A DNA stretch of 64,000 nt, from contig NZ_CP034235.1 of assembly GCF_009728935.1 (NCBI RefSeq), positions 528,501-592,500 on the forward strand. The letters are read 5' to 3'. Of the stretch, positions 7,627 to 16,696 are shown one piece after another; the stretch's first letter is position 1, and the number at the start of each line of letters is the position of its first letter. A model generated the notes under the pieces. It saw nothing but the letters and a program-made list of their open reading frames with translations. It had not been told where the DNA came from and did not search any database. The position numbers were made by a program, and so were the translations under genes. The DNA is from Paenibacillus psychroresistens (GTDB taxonomy: Bacteria; Bacillota; Bacilli; Paenibacillales; NBRC-103111).

Positions 7627-8346
7627 ATGAAAATAGAGGTCTGGTCCGATGTCATGTGCCCGTTGTGCTATATTGGCAAAACAAATTTGGAAACAGCACT
7701 TGAACAATTTGAGCATAAAGCAGAAGTGAAAATAGTCTTTAGACCGTTCCAACTATTCCCAAACGCTCCGAGCAATACCGGCAAAGATTATTATACTTGG
7801 ACAGCCGAAATTCATGGTGGGGGAATGTCCACTGATTATGTGAGAGAAGGTAATAAATCGGTGATCCAGATGGCCAAAGAAATTGGGCTCATTTATAATC
7901 TCGATACAATGATTCCATCAAATACGCTAGACGCTCTTCGCTTGGCTGTTTATGCACAAGAACAAGGCAAAGCAAGAGAGTGGATGGCACGAGCTCATAA
8001 AGCTTATTTTACCGATTTATTGGATATTGGCGATCATGAAACACTTGTTAAGCTTGCAGGCGAGATTGGTCTTAATACAAATGAAGCTCTTGATATTCTT
8101 TCCAGTGATCAATACAAAGATACGGTAAAAAACGAGCGGCAGCATGGTTCCCAGTTAGGAATTACAGGCGTACCGTTCTATATCTTCAATGATAAGTATG
8201 CTGTATCCGGAGTACGGACAAGCAACGCGTTCTTGGACCTACTTGAACAAGTATGGAGAGAAGAACATCCTCTACAGATGATCGACGATGTTTCAAATGG
8301 CGATTCCGAGGGTGGTCTCTGTGCGGATGGAGTTTGCAAGATTTAA
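7627..8346 (+). CDS. DsbA-family (FrnE-like) oxidoreductase
   Basis: 239 residues, cytoplasmic (no signal peptide). The thioredoxin-fold active site is CPLC at residues 11-14 in SDVMCPLCYIGK, where most FrnE proteins have CPWC. The helical insert and the cis-proline loop GITGVPFYIFNDKYAVSG match the family, and the C-terminal Gly/Cys-rich tail CADGVC is also typical. Family members act as thiol oxidoreductases or isomerases. The gene forms an operon with the Old Yellow Enzyme 30 bases downstream and is divergent from a TetR regulator. Confidence 0.92.
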   Translation: MKIEVWSDVMCPLCYIGKTNLETALEQFEHKAEVKIVFRPFQLFPNAPSNTGKDYYTWTAEIHGGGMSTDYVREGNKSVIQMAKEIGLIYNLDTMIPSNTLDALRLAVYAQEQGKAREWMARAHKAYFTDLLDIGDHETLVKLAGEIGLNTNEALDILSSDQYKDTVKNERQHGSQLGITGVPFYIFNDKYAVSGVRTSNAFLDLLEQVWREEHPLQMIDDVSNGDSEGGLCADGVCKI

Positions 8347-8376
8347 TTTGTTTTACTATAAGGAGGCAACAAAAAA

Positions 8377-9498
8377 ATGAATCCAAACTATAAAACAATT
8401 GTTGAACCATTTACTTTCCCTTCAGGAATACAACTTAAGAATCGAGTGTTAATGGCACCGATGACAAACTCTTCCTCCCTTGTGGATGGAGGCGTGTCAG
8501 AGCAAGAACTTGCTTATTATCGTGAGCGCTCAGGTGGAGTCGGTGCCGTTATTACAGCGTCGAGCCATGTTTCGCTAGAAGGAATAGCTTTTATTAACGA
8601 AATTGGTGTGGATGATGACGCATTAATTCCTAGTTTGAAAATTCTATCTGGTACCATTCAAGCTCAAGGGGCAAAAGCGATCTTACAAATTTATCATGCT
8701 GGTAGAATGGCTTCGCCTGATCTGATTAATGGCAAGCAGCCGATAGGTGCTAGTGCTGTAGCTTCAGAACGTCCGGGTTCAGTTGTTCCAAGAGAAATGA
8801 CGGAAGAAACAATCCAAGATACGATTAAAGCTTTTGGTGAAGCAACTCGCAGAGCGATCGAAGCTGGTTTTGACGGCGTTGAGATACAAGGCGCAAATAC
8901 GTACTTAATTCAGCAATTTTTTTCCGCACATTCCAATCTGCGATCGGATCAGTGGGGTGGCACTATTGATAAAAGAATGGCATTTCCACTTGCAATAATC
9001 GAAATCGTAAAAAAAACAATCGCTAAACATGCGAAAGTCCCGTTCATTGTTGGATATAGACTGTCGCCTGAAGAAAGAGAAAATCCCGGAATAACCATGG
9101 AAGATACTCTTCATTTGGTAGATGTTCTGGCTGAACAGAAGCTAGACTATATTCATATCTCCGTAAGAGGTTTTTGGGATGGATCAATGCGAGATGAGAC
9201 GGATTCGAAATCACGTGTTTTGCTTATTCAAGAACGGGTAGGCAATCGTGTACCTGTAATCGGGGTTGGAGGACTTTCTTCACCGGAGGATGTTAATAAG
9301 GCATTAGAAACGGGAGTTCCATTATTGGCATTAGGGCATGCTATCATTATGGAACCGAAATGGGTTGAAAAGGTCATAAACAATCAAGAAAACGAGATCA
9401 GAACGACCCTGCCAAGAACGGATCAAAAAGATCTGGTCATACCAGACGCCTTGTGGAACATGCTTATTAATGTACCTGGATGGTTCCCAGTTGTATAA
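8377..9498 (+). CDS. NADH:flavin oxidoreductase, Old Yellow Enzyme family
   Basis: 373 residues, an FMN-binding TIM barrel. Visible motifs: LKNRVLMAPMTN at the first strand, HAGRMAS, GFDGVEIQGANTYLIQQFFS, where the usual catalytic His-Ala-Asn triplet (HGAHGYL) is altered to QGANTYL, and the C-terminal phosphate-binding stretch GVGGLSSPEDVNKALE with LALGHAIIMEP. OYEs reduce activated alkenes, quinones or nitro compounds with NAD(P)H. AAGGAGG is 10 bases from ATG. The partner FrnE-like gene and the divergent TetR suggest an inducible response to electrophiles. Confidence 0.92.
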   Translation: MNPNYKTIVEPFTFPSGIQLKNRVLMAPMTNSSSLVDGGVSEQELAYYRERSGGVGAVITASSHVSLEGIAFINEIGVDDDALIPSLKILSGTIQAQGAKAILQIYHAGRMASPDLINGKQPIGASAVASERPGSVVPREMTEETIQDTIKAFGEATRRAIEAGFDGVEIQGANTYLIQQFFSAHSNLRSDQWGGTIDKRMAFPLAIIEIVKKTIAKHAKVPFIVGYRLSPEERENPGITMEDTLHLVDVLAEQKLDYIHISVRGFWDGSMRDETDSKSRVLLIQERVGNRVPVIGVGGLSSPEDVNKALETGVPLLALGHAIIMEPKWVEKVINNQENEIRTTLPRTDQKDLVIPDALWNMLINVPGWFPVV

Positions 9499-9516
9499 GG
9501 GTCCAGAAAGTTGAGA

Positions 9517-9594
9517 ATTAGAGGATAAGATTTATGTCCTCTAATATCAAACTCAAAACCTGCTTTAGCATCAAAAATCGATGCTAAAGCAGGT
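9517..9594. terminator. Double hairpin between convergent genes
   Basis: Hairpin one: ATTAGAGGA (9517-9525) with TCCTCTAAT (9537-9545). Hairpin two: a perfect 15-bp stem, 9558-9572 with 9580-9594, loop AAAAATC. Read on the minus strand the second is followed by TTTTGAGTTT, so it terminates the beta-helix gene; the plus-strand OYE has no clear T-run. Confidence 0.75.
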
Positions 9595-9600
9595 ATGAAT

Positions 9601-11667
9601 TTACTTCGGTCCGATCTTAGCGAACTCGATGTCAGTCCAGCCTAAACCATAAGCGGGTGAGTGGGGCAGCAAACGGTAATTCGCTGCTTCGGTCTGCACA
9701 AACAACGGTTCAACGAGAAGTGTCTCACCATCGTATTTGCCATTCGAAAGGGTACGCCACTGTGCCAAATCGTATTCGTTTCTCTCCAACACATCCTCAA
9801 CACTTGAAGGTAAAGGCAAACATCCCGCTACTAAGCAAGGCTCGCCATCTCTCCAATACATGTTGCGATCTGCTGCTGTGAAGCGCTCATCACTGTAGTT
9901 CACAAAATAATACAAATAACCCGAATTATAAATAATATTGCAATCAATTTGAATATGTTTGTTCTCCTCATCCGCCATTTCCTGAGAGCCGATCGCTGAG
10001 ATTGCTTGTGGATTCGAGACTAGAAGGTTATTTTTGATGCGATTGCCAATGCCTTTAGAGAAAATCAGCATCCAGAGCTTGCCTTCCCCGGTGCTATACA
10101 AACGTGTAATTACATTATTCGTCACGGTAAAATCATCTGCAGCATCGTCCAAATAAATCCCAAAGCCAAAGGAAAAGTGAATTCCACTATCATGCAGGAA
10201 ATTGCTATGAATGATATTGCCTCTTCCAACTCCCCATGCTTCAATCAACCCACCGTCTTGGCTATCTGTCATAACTCCGGAGATGTCGTTGAAAGCGATG
10301 TAATTATTTCGGCTGTGGAGGAATTCCCAATGATTATCCCAAGTAACAGGGATATCGTAGAGCTCATTCGGCATTGCCTTATGCCTAAGTCCTTTCATGG
10401 ATACGCCATAGCGCGGCATATCAGCAATAAGATTATGCGCTATCTCATTATCCCCGCTCTGATATAGCAAGATTCCGCAGCCATGACCAACCAACTCTCC
10501 GCCATGCTCAATCCGGTTATTCGTTATGCGGTTATGGCAGTTTGTATACGACGCAGCTGCACTAACGAAAGGACCCGCTCCTGGCGCAAACCCGTTCAGA
10601 CTGATGCCTATATAACCAAGATGCTGAATATCGTTGCCGTCAATAACAATATGCCTCGAATAATGGTCAAGGAAAACCCCGCAGCTCCCTGAATTAAGCA
10701 GCTTGCAGGCTTCAATTCGAACATCCTCAGCATGGTTGATATAAACTAATCCTTCACGATGCTCATCCTGCTCGACATTATCATCCATCATCCGATATTC
10801 GCGGAAAAAATCCGTACAAGCGAGTGTCAGCTCCGAGAAGATTAAGCTGCTAACGAGCTGCTGCGGACCCGCTCCGCTAATATCGAGCAGTCTTTGTACC
10901 ATTGGCGCGATGATGGTTTGTTCATTCGGATTAGCGGCTTCGTTAGCTGGCCAATAATAGACGACGCCTGCACTCGAATCCAAGTGGAATTGCCCTGGCG
11001 CGCGGAGCAAGCCTAGTGCCCCTTGAACATAATAACGTGAACCCGCTCCGATAGGCCAAGTTGAGGGGCTCTCAAATTGTAAGTAACACTTGTCAGCATC
11101 GACTGAGGCAATTGGCTTCAGCTCCGAGAACCAGTTCCACTCGCCTTCACCTGGCCAAACGAAAGCCTGTGCCCCTGCGAGATTGCAATCAGCTGCAAAA
11201 TCTTCCGCATGGTAGTGTATGCCTAGCTGCTTGGAGTTAACTACATCACTAACAGGATGCTCATCCGTCTCGAAGTAACCTACGGCTGGCAAACGTGCCT
11301 GTTTAACGCGTGCGTCATCTGCATAAAGTGTATTGAATTTTATGCCGCTCTCCAGCTTAGCCTGCCAGATGTTCTCGTCAAACGGAACCCACTCAGTAAT
11401 TCGTTTACCTCCAAATAGGGTAGCTTCTTCTCCAGGAAAGCTGCAATAGCGGACTTGGAACCCGTCTCTTCCAGAATCTTTTTCTTCAAAACGAAGAGGG
11501 GACTCAAGTTCGTATAGACCGCCACGCAAATAAACGGTTACATCCTGTTTCATGCCAAGCTTGATATATTCGCGCACTGCTTGTTGTGCTTTAGTAATCG
11601 ATTGAAACGGGGCATCGATGCTGCCATTCTGATTGTCGCTACCGTTTGCCGCAATATAATAATCCAT
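9601..11667 (-). CDS. Right-handed parallel beta-helix protein, GH141-like
   Basis: 688 residues without a signal peptide, so cytoplasmic. The N-terminus YYIAANGSDNQNG...APFQSITKAQQAVRE and VYLRGGLYEL followed by the GKRITEW segment is the standard opening of large beta-helix glycan-active proteins, some of which are classed as GH141. Mid-protein repeats of N-x-I turns (GNDIQHLGYIGISL, NNRIEHGG, NEIAHNLIADMPRYGVSM, NNYIAFNDISG, TNNVITRLYS) are the stacked coils. GGGAGG lies 8 bases before ATG. It is divergent from GH2 and six-hairpin-like genes, suggesting a shared intracellular pathway for oligosaccharides. Family assignment is tentative; the fold is clear. Confidence 0.85.
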   Translation of the reverse strand: MDYYIAANGSDNQNGSIDAPFQSITKAQQAVREYIKLGMKQDVTVYLRGGLYELESPLRFEEKDSGRDGFQVRYCSFPGEEATLFGGKRITEWVPFDENIWQAKLESGIKFNTLYADDARVKQARLPAVGYFETDEHPVSDVVNSKQLGIHYHAEDFAADCNLAGAQAFVWPGEGEWNWFSELKPIASVDADKCYLQFESPSTWPIGAGSRYYVQGALGLLRAPGQFHLDSSAGVVYYWPANEAANPNEQTIIAPMVQRLLDISGAGPQQLVSSLIFSELTLACTDFFREYRMMDDNVEQDEHREGLVYINHAEDVRIEACKLLNSGSCGVFLDHYSRHIVIDGNDIQHLGYIGISLNGFAPGAGPFVSAAASYTNCHNRITNNRIEHGGELVGHGCGILLYQSGDNEIAHNLIADMPRYGVSMKGLRHKAMPNELYDIPVTWDNHWEFLHSRNNYIAFNDISGVMTDSQDGGLIEAWGVGRGNIIHSNFLHDSGIHFSFGFGIYLDDAADDFTVTNNVITRLYSTGEGKLWMLIFSKGIGNRIKNNLLVSNPQAISAIGSQEMADEENKHIQIDCNIIYNSGYLYYFVNYSDERFTAADRNMYWRDGEPCLVAGCLPLPSSVEDVLERNEYDLAQWRTLSNGKYDGETLLVEPLFVQTEAANYRLLPHSPAYGLGWTDIEFAKIGPK

Positions 11668-11750
11668 GCTGAAGACCTCCCATTATTAACCGTACCTTTT
11701 AGTTATAAAACCAATGTCGATAGGATGCAAGAGCCTTCAAATAAAGTACA

Positions 11751-11764
11751 TGTAATCGTTTTTA
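11751..11764 (+). promoter_or_regulatory. cre-like site in the divergent glycan locus
   Basis: TGTAATCGTTTTTA matches the CcpA operator consensus TGWAANCGNTNWCA except for one position. It lies in the 200-bp region between the beta-helix gene and the GH2 gene, where carbon catabolite control would be expected. Beyond this, no clear promoter pair was seen in 11668-11867. Confidence 0.4.
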
Positions 11765-11867
11765 GTACAGTAGACTGCGGATTATTCCCGTGCTAATGTA
11801 ACCTTCTAGCAATAGAAATGGGCATCATCACGACCGTGATTAAGTCCGTAAATGGAGGATGAATGGA

Positions 11868-14257
11868 ATGACGCATACTGTAAGAAGCAGAGAAAATTTT
11901 GATGAGGGCTGGGTATTTCACAAGGGGGATATTGCAATTCCATACGCAGTTAAAGGTGGAATGACCGGAGGAATGACCGATTGCGGTGAGCGCGAACAAG
12001 GTGAATGGCTGGACATTGCTTACGTGGATAAGGAAGCTCAGCAGGTTCAAGAGGGCTGGACGTCTGTGCGATTACCGCATGATTGGTGTCCCGAAGGACA
12101 GTTCGTCAACGATCCGTTAATGGGCTCGAGAGCAGGCAGCCACGGATATTTGTCTGCAGGCATTGGCTTCTATCGCAAGCGGTTTACTATTCCAGCCGAG
12201 CAGCTAGGTCGAAGAATGACCCTGCATTTCGACGGTGTGTCTGGCAAAAGCACGGTATGGGTTAACGGTCATCTCATCGGAGAACGCTTCGGAGGTTATA
12301 CGAGCTTCGCTTACGATATTACCGATGTGCTTCGCTATGGTGCTGTGGAAGGAGAGAATATCATCCTTGTTAAGGTGGATTCCAGCGATCACGAGGGCTG
12401 GTGGTATGAGGGCAGTGGTATTTACCGCCATGTGTGGCTGCAATCGACCGATTCTCTGCACATCGCACAATGGGGTACTTTTATAACAACACCGCTCATA
12501 GCGGAGAAGCAAGCAGAAGTGCGAGTCGATTCGAAAATGAGCAATGAAAGTATGAATAGGCGATCATTCGAGCTTCGTACGAATATATTGGAGCGCGATA
12601 GCGGCAGGAAGGTTGCCGAGCAAGTAAGTCAATCAAGCGTTAATGGCCATGAGGAAATCAGCATCGAGATGATTTTGAAGATAGAGGCTCCCAGGCTTTG
12701 GTCGCCAGAGGATCCTTACTTATATACAGCAATCTCCGAGCTTTACGAGAATGAAAGTTTGATCGATCAATATGTGACGACCTTTGGTATTCGAAGTGCT
12801 GAATTTGATGCCGAACGCGGGTTTATTTTAAATGGGAGTCCGTATCTTATAAAAGGAACCTGTAATCATCAGGACTTTGCTGGGGTTGGGGTGGCGATGC
12901 CTGACGCGTTAATTGCCTATAAGCTCAAGCTGCTGAAAGAGATGGGCTGCAATGCTTACCGCAGTGCTCATCATCCTCCAACTCCGGAGCTATTGGATCT
13001 GTGTGACCAATTGGGTTTGCTCGTTATGGATGAGAATCGGAAGCTGGACAGCAGCCTAAGAGGAATTCAAGAGCTGAAGAGTATGATATTGCGGGATCGT
13101 AATCATCCTTCGGTCATAATTTGGAGCATGGAGAATGAGGAGGTACTGGAAGGTACAGTCATGGGAGCGCGTATTCTAAGAACGATGTCAGATGCAGCAC
13201 ATAAGCTCGATTCAACAAGGCCAACGCTGGCGTCGATGAATCACGGCTGGAGCAGTGGGGGTTATGCGGATGCTGTTGATATCGTCGGTTATAACTATGG
13301 GCACAGAGGGGCAGATGTGGATGGACGACGCCAATATCCGAATCGGCTTATTCTAGGCAGCGAGTCCGCTAGCTTTACAACGACTAGAGGTATCTATGAG
13401 GATGATCCGATTAAAGGGTACTGCTCATCCTATGGAACGAACATTCCGTCTTGGGGCTGCAGTCCCGAAAAGTCATGGGCGGATGTGATTCATAATCGCT
13501 TCCTCACTGGCGTATTCCTCTGGACAGGTTTTGATTATAGAGGAGAACCAACACCTTACGAATGGCCATGTATTAGCTCACACTTCGGGATGATGGATAC
13601 GTGTGGGTTTCCTAAGGATATCTATTATTTTATAAAAGCATTATGGACCGAGGAACCGCTGGTTCACCTGCTCCCACATTGGAACTGGCCAGAGCGAGAA
13701 GGGGAGCTTATTCGTGTTATGGCCTACACCAATTGTGAGACAATTGAGCTGGTCTTAAATGGTCAGTCCCTTGGAGAACGGTTGGTTGAACCATTAAGCA
13801 GCATGGAATGGAGCGTTGCTTATGAGCGGGCGAGCTTAAGGCAATCGGCAGGATTAACGGAGCCATTGCAGCAGAGGGCAAGCGCATAACGGCAGGCAAG
13901 CCGCATGCTATCCGCTTAGAGTCTGACAGGACAGTAATTAAATCGGACGGTACAGATGTAACTGCTGTGCGAGTAAGTATAGTTGATGAGTTGGGGCATG
14001 TCGTTCCTTATGCAGATTCTGAAATAAATTTCGCCGTCGATGGCGCAGGCTCGTCGCTCGGAGTAGGCAATGGCAATCCCAGCAGCCACGAATCGGATCA
14101 GGCAAACAGCCGAAGAGCGTTTAATGGTCATGCATTGGCTTTGCTGCAAGCAGGGAAAACAGCGGGCAGCCTAAAACTAAAGGCTAGCAGCCCAGGCTTG
14201 CTGTCAGATGCGCTATTAATTCAGGTTTGTCCGGAAAAGGAGATGAGATATGTCTGA
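11868..14257 (+). pseudogene. Glycoside hydrolase family 2 enzyme, frameshifted near the C-terminus
   Basis: GH2 beta-galactosidase-like protein, about 797 codons if the frame is restored. Start ATG 11868 is chosen because GGAGG (11854-11858) is 9 bases away; ATG 11859 is too close. N-terminal jelly-roll (NFDEGWVFHKGD, VRLPHDWCPEG, FDGVSGKSTVWVNGHLIGE), immunoglobulin domain, then the TIM barrel with the acid/base in SMENEE (Glu 424) and the probable nucleophile in GSESASFTTTRG (Glu 499). The frame runs into a stop at 13889, but the +1 frame from GCA at 13841 continues with AIGRINGAIAAEG, GVGNGNPSSHE and RRAFNGHAL, the standard GH2 C-terminal domains, to 14257. Loss of one G in the AAGG(G)CA run at 13839-13841 explains it. 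The catalytic part is intact, so a shortened enzyme may still be made; a sequencing error is possible. Confidence 0.88.
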
Positions 14258-16511
14258 TTTGCATTTATTACTAGAAGCAGCAGGTGTGCAGCTCGAAGGC
14301 CGTATTACTAGATATGTAGAGGCTGAGCCGATCGAGAGCTGTAAAGTATTCTGGGAAGGTACAACGGGTAAAGCAGAAATGGCTTTTGGAGCGGAGTGGA
14401 CAGTGGATGTTGACTATGAAGGACTTGTTGACAGTAAGGACGGATTGGAGTTAATAGCCAAATTTCATTCATGTAATAATTCGAATCAATCCGCGGTGGC
14501 TTTATCTTTTATATGGAAGGATTGGTCGGAACAAAATTATGTGCTCGTGCCTGGCGCGATATATGCTGGAAATCGATTTGGTGTGCGTGATTTACCTTAT
14601 GCCCCATGCTGGAGCAAGCTCGATGACCACGGACCAGATGTGCCAACCTTGATTACAGATGTGCCTCGCCTGTCCATTGAATCGGGGATACCTTCTGCTT
14701 TTCATCTATTAACCGGTGATGCAGCTTCGCCTGTGATTGGCTTTATAGACGGCAAGTCGGCTCACGGCTGGCTCTTCGTAACAGAGCAAGCGACAACACT
14801 CGGAGATACCTCGATACATATGGAGGAGAATGCAGATAGAAGCTCAGCACAAATATCATTCCAAGCACCGGGGGTTAGACCGCAATTAAAATACGAGATG
14901 GCTACAACTAAAATACCTAGTACCGATAGAGGACATGACTTCGAGCCAGGAGAAACGGTACAGCTGAGATGCCGAGTTTACCGATTCCCTTGCACAAGTG
15001 TACAGGAGCTGTTCGATAAATATGCTGAGGTACGCCGGCAAAACGAGCCACCAGCTAATCTGGCATCAAGCTTGCCCTTTTCTGCTGCATGGCAAATTCA
15101 GGAGCAGAAATACAATGCAATGAACTGGAACGAACAGCAAGGTTATTATGCAGTAGGTACTGTCGATATGCGGCATCAGGATTGGCAGGTTGGCTGGGTT
15201 GGCGGCGGCATGTCGAGCTTGGCGCTGCTGCTCGAAGGCAGTGAATTATCAGCAGATCGAGCGATTAGCACGCTAAACTTCCTATTCAGCAGTCAGACTG
15301 AGTCTGGTTTTTTTCATGGAGTTTGTTATAGAGGGCAATGGTATGGGGACGAATTTAATGACGATCCAGACAGGCTGCATCCTGAGCAATGGCATATCCT
15401 GCGCAAGAGTGCGGATGCGTTATATTTTATAATGAAGCATCTGATTGCGTTGGAGCGGGTACGGCCGACCTTCATTATTCCAGAAATATGGCTTAATGGA
15501 ACTAGGCGGCTTGCCGATGCTTTCGTTAGCTTGTGGCACAAGTATGGCCAATTCGGCCAATGGGTTTCTACTGAAACGGGAGATATTCTAATTGGCGGCT
15601 CTGCAGCTGCAGGGATTACACCAGCGGGGCTGGCGCTTTGTGGCCAATATTTCGATAATGCGGCTTACAATGAAGTGGCTCAGCAATCAGCAGATTATTA
15701 CTATAAGCAATACACCGTACTAGGGGTAACGACAGGTGGACCTGGAGAGATTCTGCAGTGTCCGGACAGTGAATCTGCATTTGCTCTGCTTGAGTCGTAC
15801 ATTGTGCTATATGAGACTAGTGACGACAAGATATGGATCAAGCGAGCAGAAGAAGCAGCTTTGCAATGTATGACATGGTGTGTCTCCTATGACTTCAAGT
15901 TTCCAGAGGGCTCGACCTTCGAGCAATTGGCTATTCGCACGACTGGCTCGGTGATCGCCAATGTTCAGAACAAACATAGTGCACCTGGAATTTGCACTCT
16001 ATCCGGCGATTCTTTATTCAAGCTTTACCGGGCAACTGGTAATGAGCAGTATATAGAGCTTTTAAGAGAGATTGCTGGCAATCTGCCCCAATATTTATCG
16101 CGAGAGGATCGCCCAGTCAGAGGCTGGGATGGCAATGATATGCCTGCAGGCTATATGAGTGAGCGGGTTAATATGAGTGATTGGGAGGGGAAAGCGTATG
16201 TTGGTGAGGTCATTCCCCTTTCATGCTGGTGCGAGGTCTCACTGATGCTTACTTATGCAGAGCTGCCTGGAATATATGTAAATCTGGCTAACAAGCAGGT
16301 TACAGCCATCGATCAGGTAATATGCGGGCTTGAGGTAACAGAAAACGGCAGCTATGTACTATCGGTGTGTAATCGAACAACATTTCCAGCAAAGATTAAA
16401 TTGTTGATTGAGAATAAGGAGCAAGCAGAAAAGCCGCTTGGGCAATGTGCTTCTATCGGCTGGCAGCGGATTGAGCTTGACCCAGGAGCAACGATACAAG
16501 TTCCGTTGTAA
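14250..16511 (+). CDS. Putative six-hairpin-type glycan-active protein
   Basis: 753 residues, no signal peptide. I do not recognise a named family. The first ~240 residues look like a beta-sandwich. Residues ~270-650 carry helical-hairpin patterns like those of (alpha/alpha)6 glycosidases: WQVGWVGGGMSSLALLLEGS, then ISTLNFLFSSQTESGFFHG, ADALYFIMKHLIAL and ALALLESYIVLYE-like repeats. The C-terminal ~80 residues are again beta-rich. It overlaps the end of the restored GH2 reading frame by 8 bases and has its own GGAG site, so the two are translationally coupled. The context suggests action on the same oligosaccharide. Confidence 0.72.
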   Translation: MSDLHLLLEAAGVQLEGRITRYVEAEPIESCKVFWEGTTGKAEMAFGAEWTVDVDYEGLVDSKDGLELIAKFHSCNNSNQSAVALSFIWKDWSEQNYVLVPGAIYAGNRFGVRDLPYAPCWSKLDDHGPDVPTLITDVPRLSIESGIPSAFHLLTGDAASPVIGFIDGKSAHGWLFVTEQATTLGDTSIHMEENADRSSAQISFQAPGVRPQLKYEMATTKIPSTDRGHDFEPGETVQLRCRVYRFPCTSVQELFDKYAEVRRQNEPPANLASSLPFSAAWQIQEQKYNAMNWNEQQGYYAVGTVDMRHQDWQVGWVGGGMSSLALLLEGSELSADRAISTLNFLFSSQTESGFFHGVCYRGQWYGDEFNDDPDRLHPEQWHILRKSADALYFIMKHLIALERVRPTFIIPEIWLNGTRRLADAFVSLWHKYGQFGQWVSTETGDILIGGSAAAGITPAGLALCGQYFDNAAYNEVAQQSADYYYKQYTVLGVTTGGPGEILQCPDSESAFALLESYIVLYETSDDKIWIKRAEEAALQCMTWCVSYDFKFPEGSTFEQLAIRTTGSVIANVQNKHSAPGICTLSGDSLFKLYRATGNEQYIELLREIAGNLPQYLSREDRPVRGWDGNDMPAGYMSERVNMSDWEGKAYVGEVIPLSCWCEVSLMLTYAELPGIYVNLANKQVTAIDQVICGLEVTENGSYVLSVCNRTTFPAKIKLLIENKEQAEKPLGQCASIGWQRIELDPGATIQVPL

Positions 16512-16529
16512 AAATAGTTTGCGAATATC

Positions 16530-16572
16530 ATCCAGTGTGAAACCGTAATAAACGGTTTTACACTGGATTTTC
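16530..16572 (+). terminator. Terminator of the GH2 operon
   Basis: Stem 16530-16546 with 16552-16568 (ATCCAGTGT...ACACTGGAT outside, AAACCGT/ACGGTTT inside), then TTTTC. Confidence 0.85.
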
Positions 16573-16633
16573 TATGATTGCGGTTATTAATGAAACGTTA
16601 ATCAAATGTTAAATACTATGATACAGAAATAAT

Positions 16634-16641
16634 GATATAAT
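16634..16641 (+). promoter_or_regulatory. Extended -10 promoter candidate for the hybrid kinase
   Basis: TGATATAAT-type extended -10 (TATAAT 16636-16641) 55 bases before the kinase ATG; no good -35 is visible, only the direct repeat GTTAATCAAATGTTAAAT upstream. Confidence 0.4.
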
Positions 16642-16696
16642 GAGCCGATTGATAGACAAATGTTCTGATTTTGTAGCTTTCAGAAGGAAGTGAACT

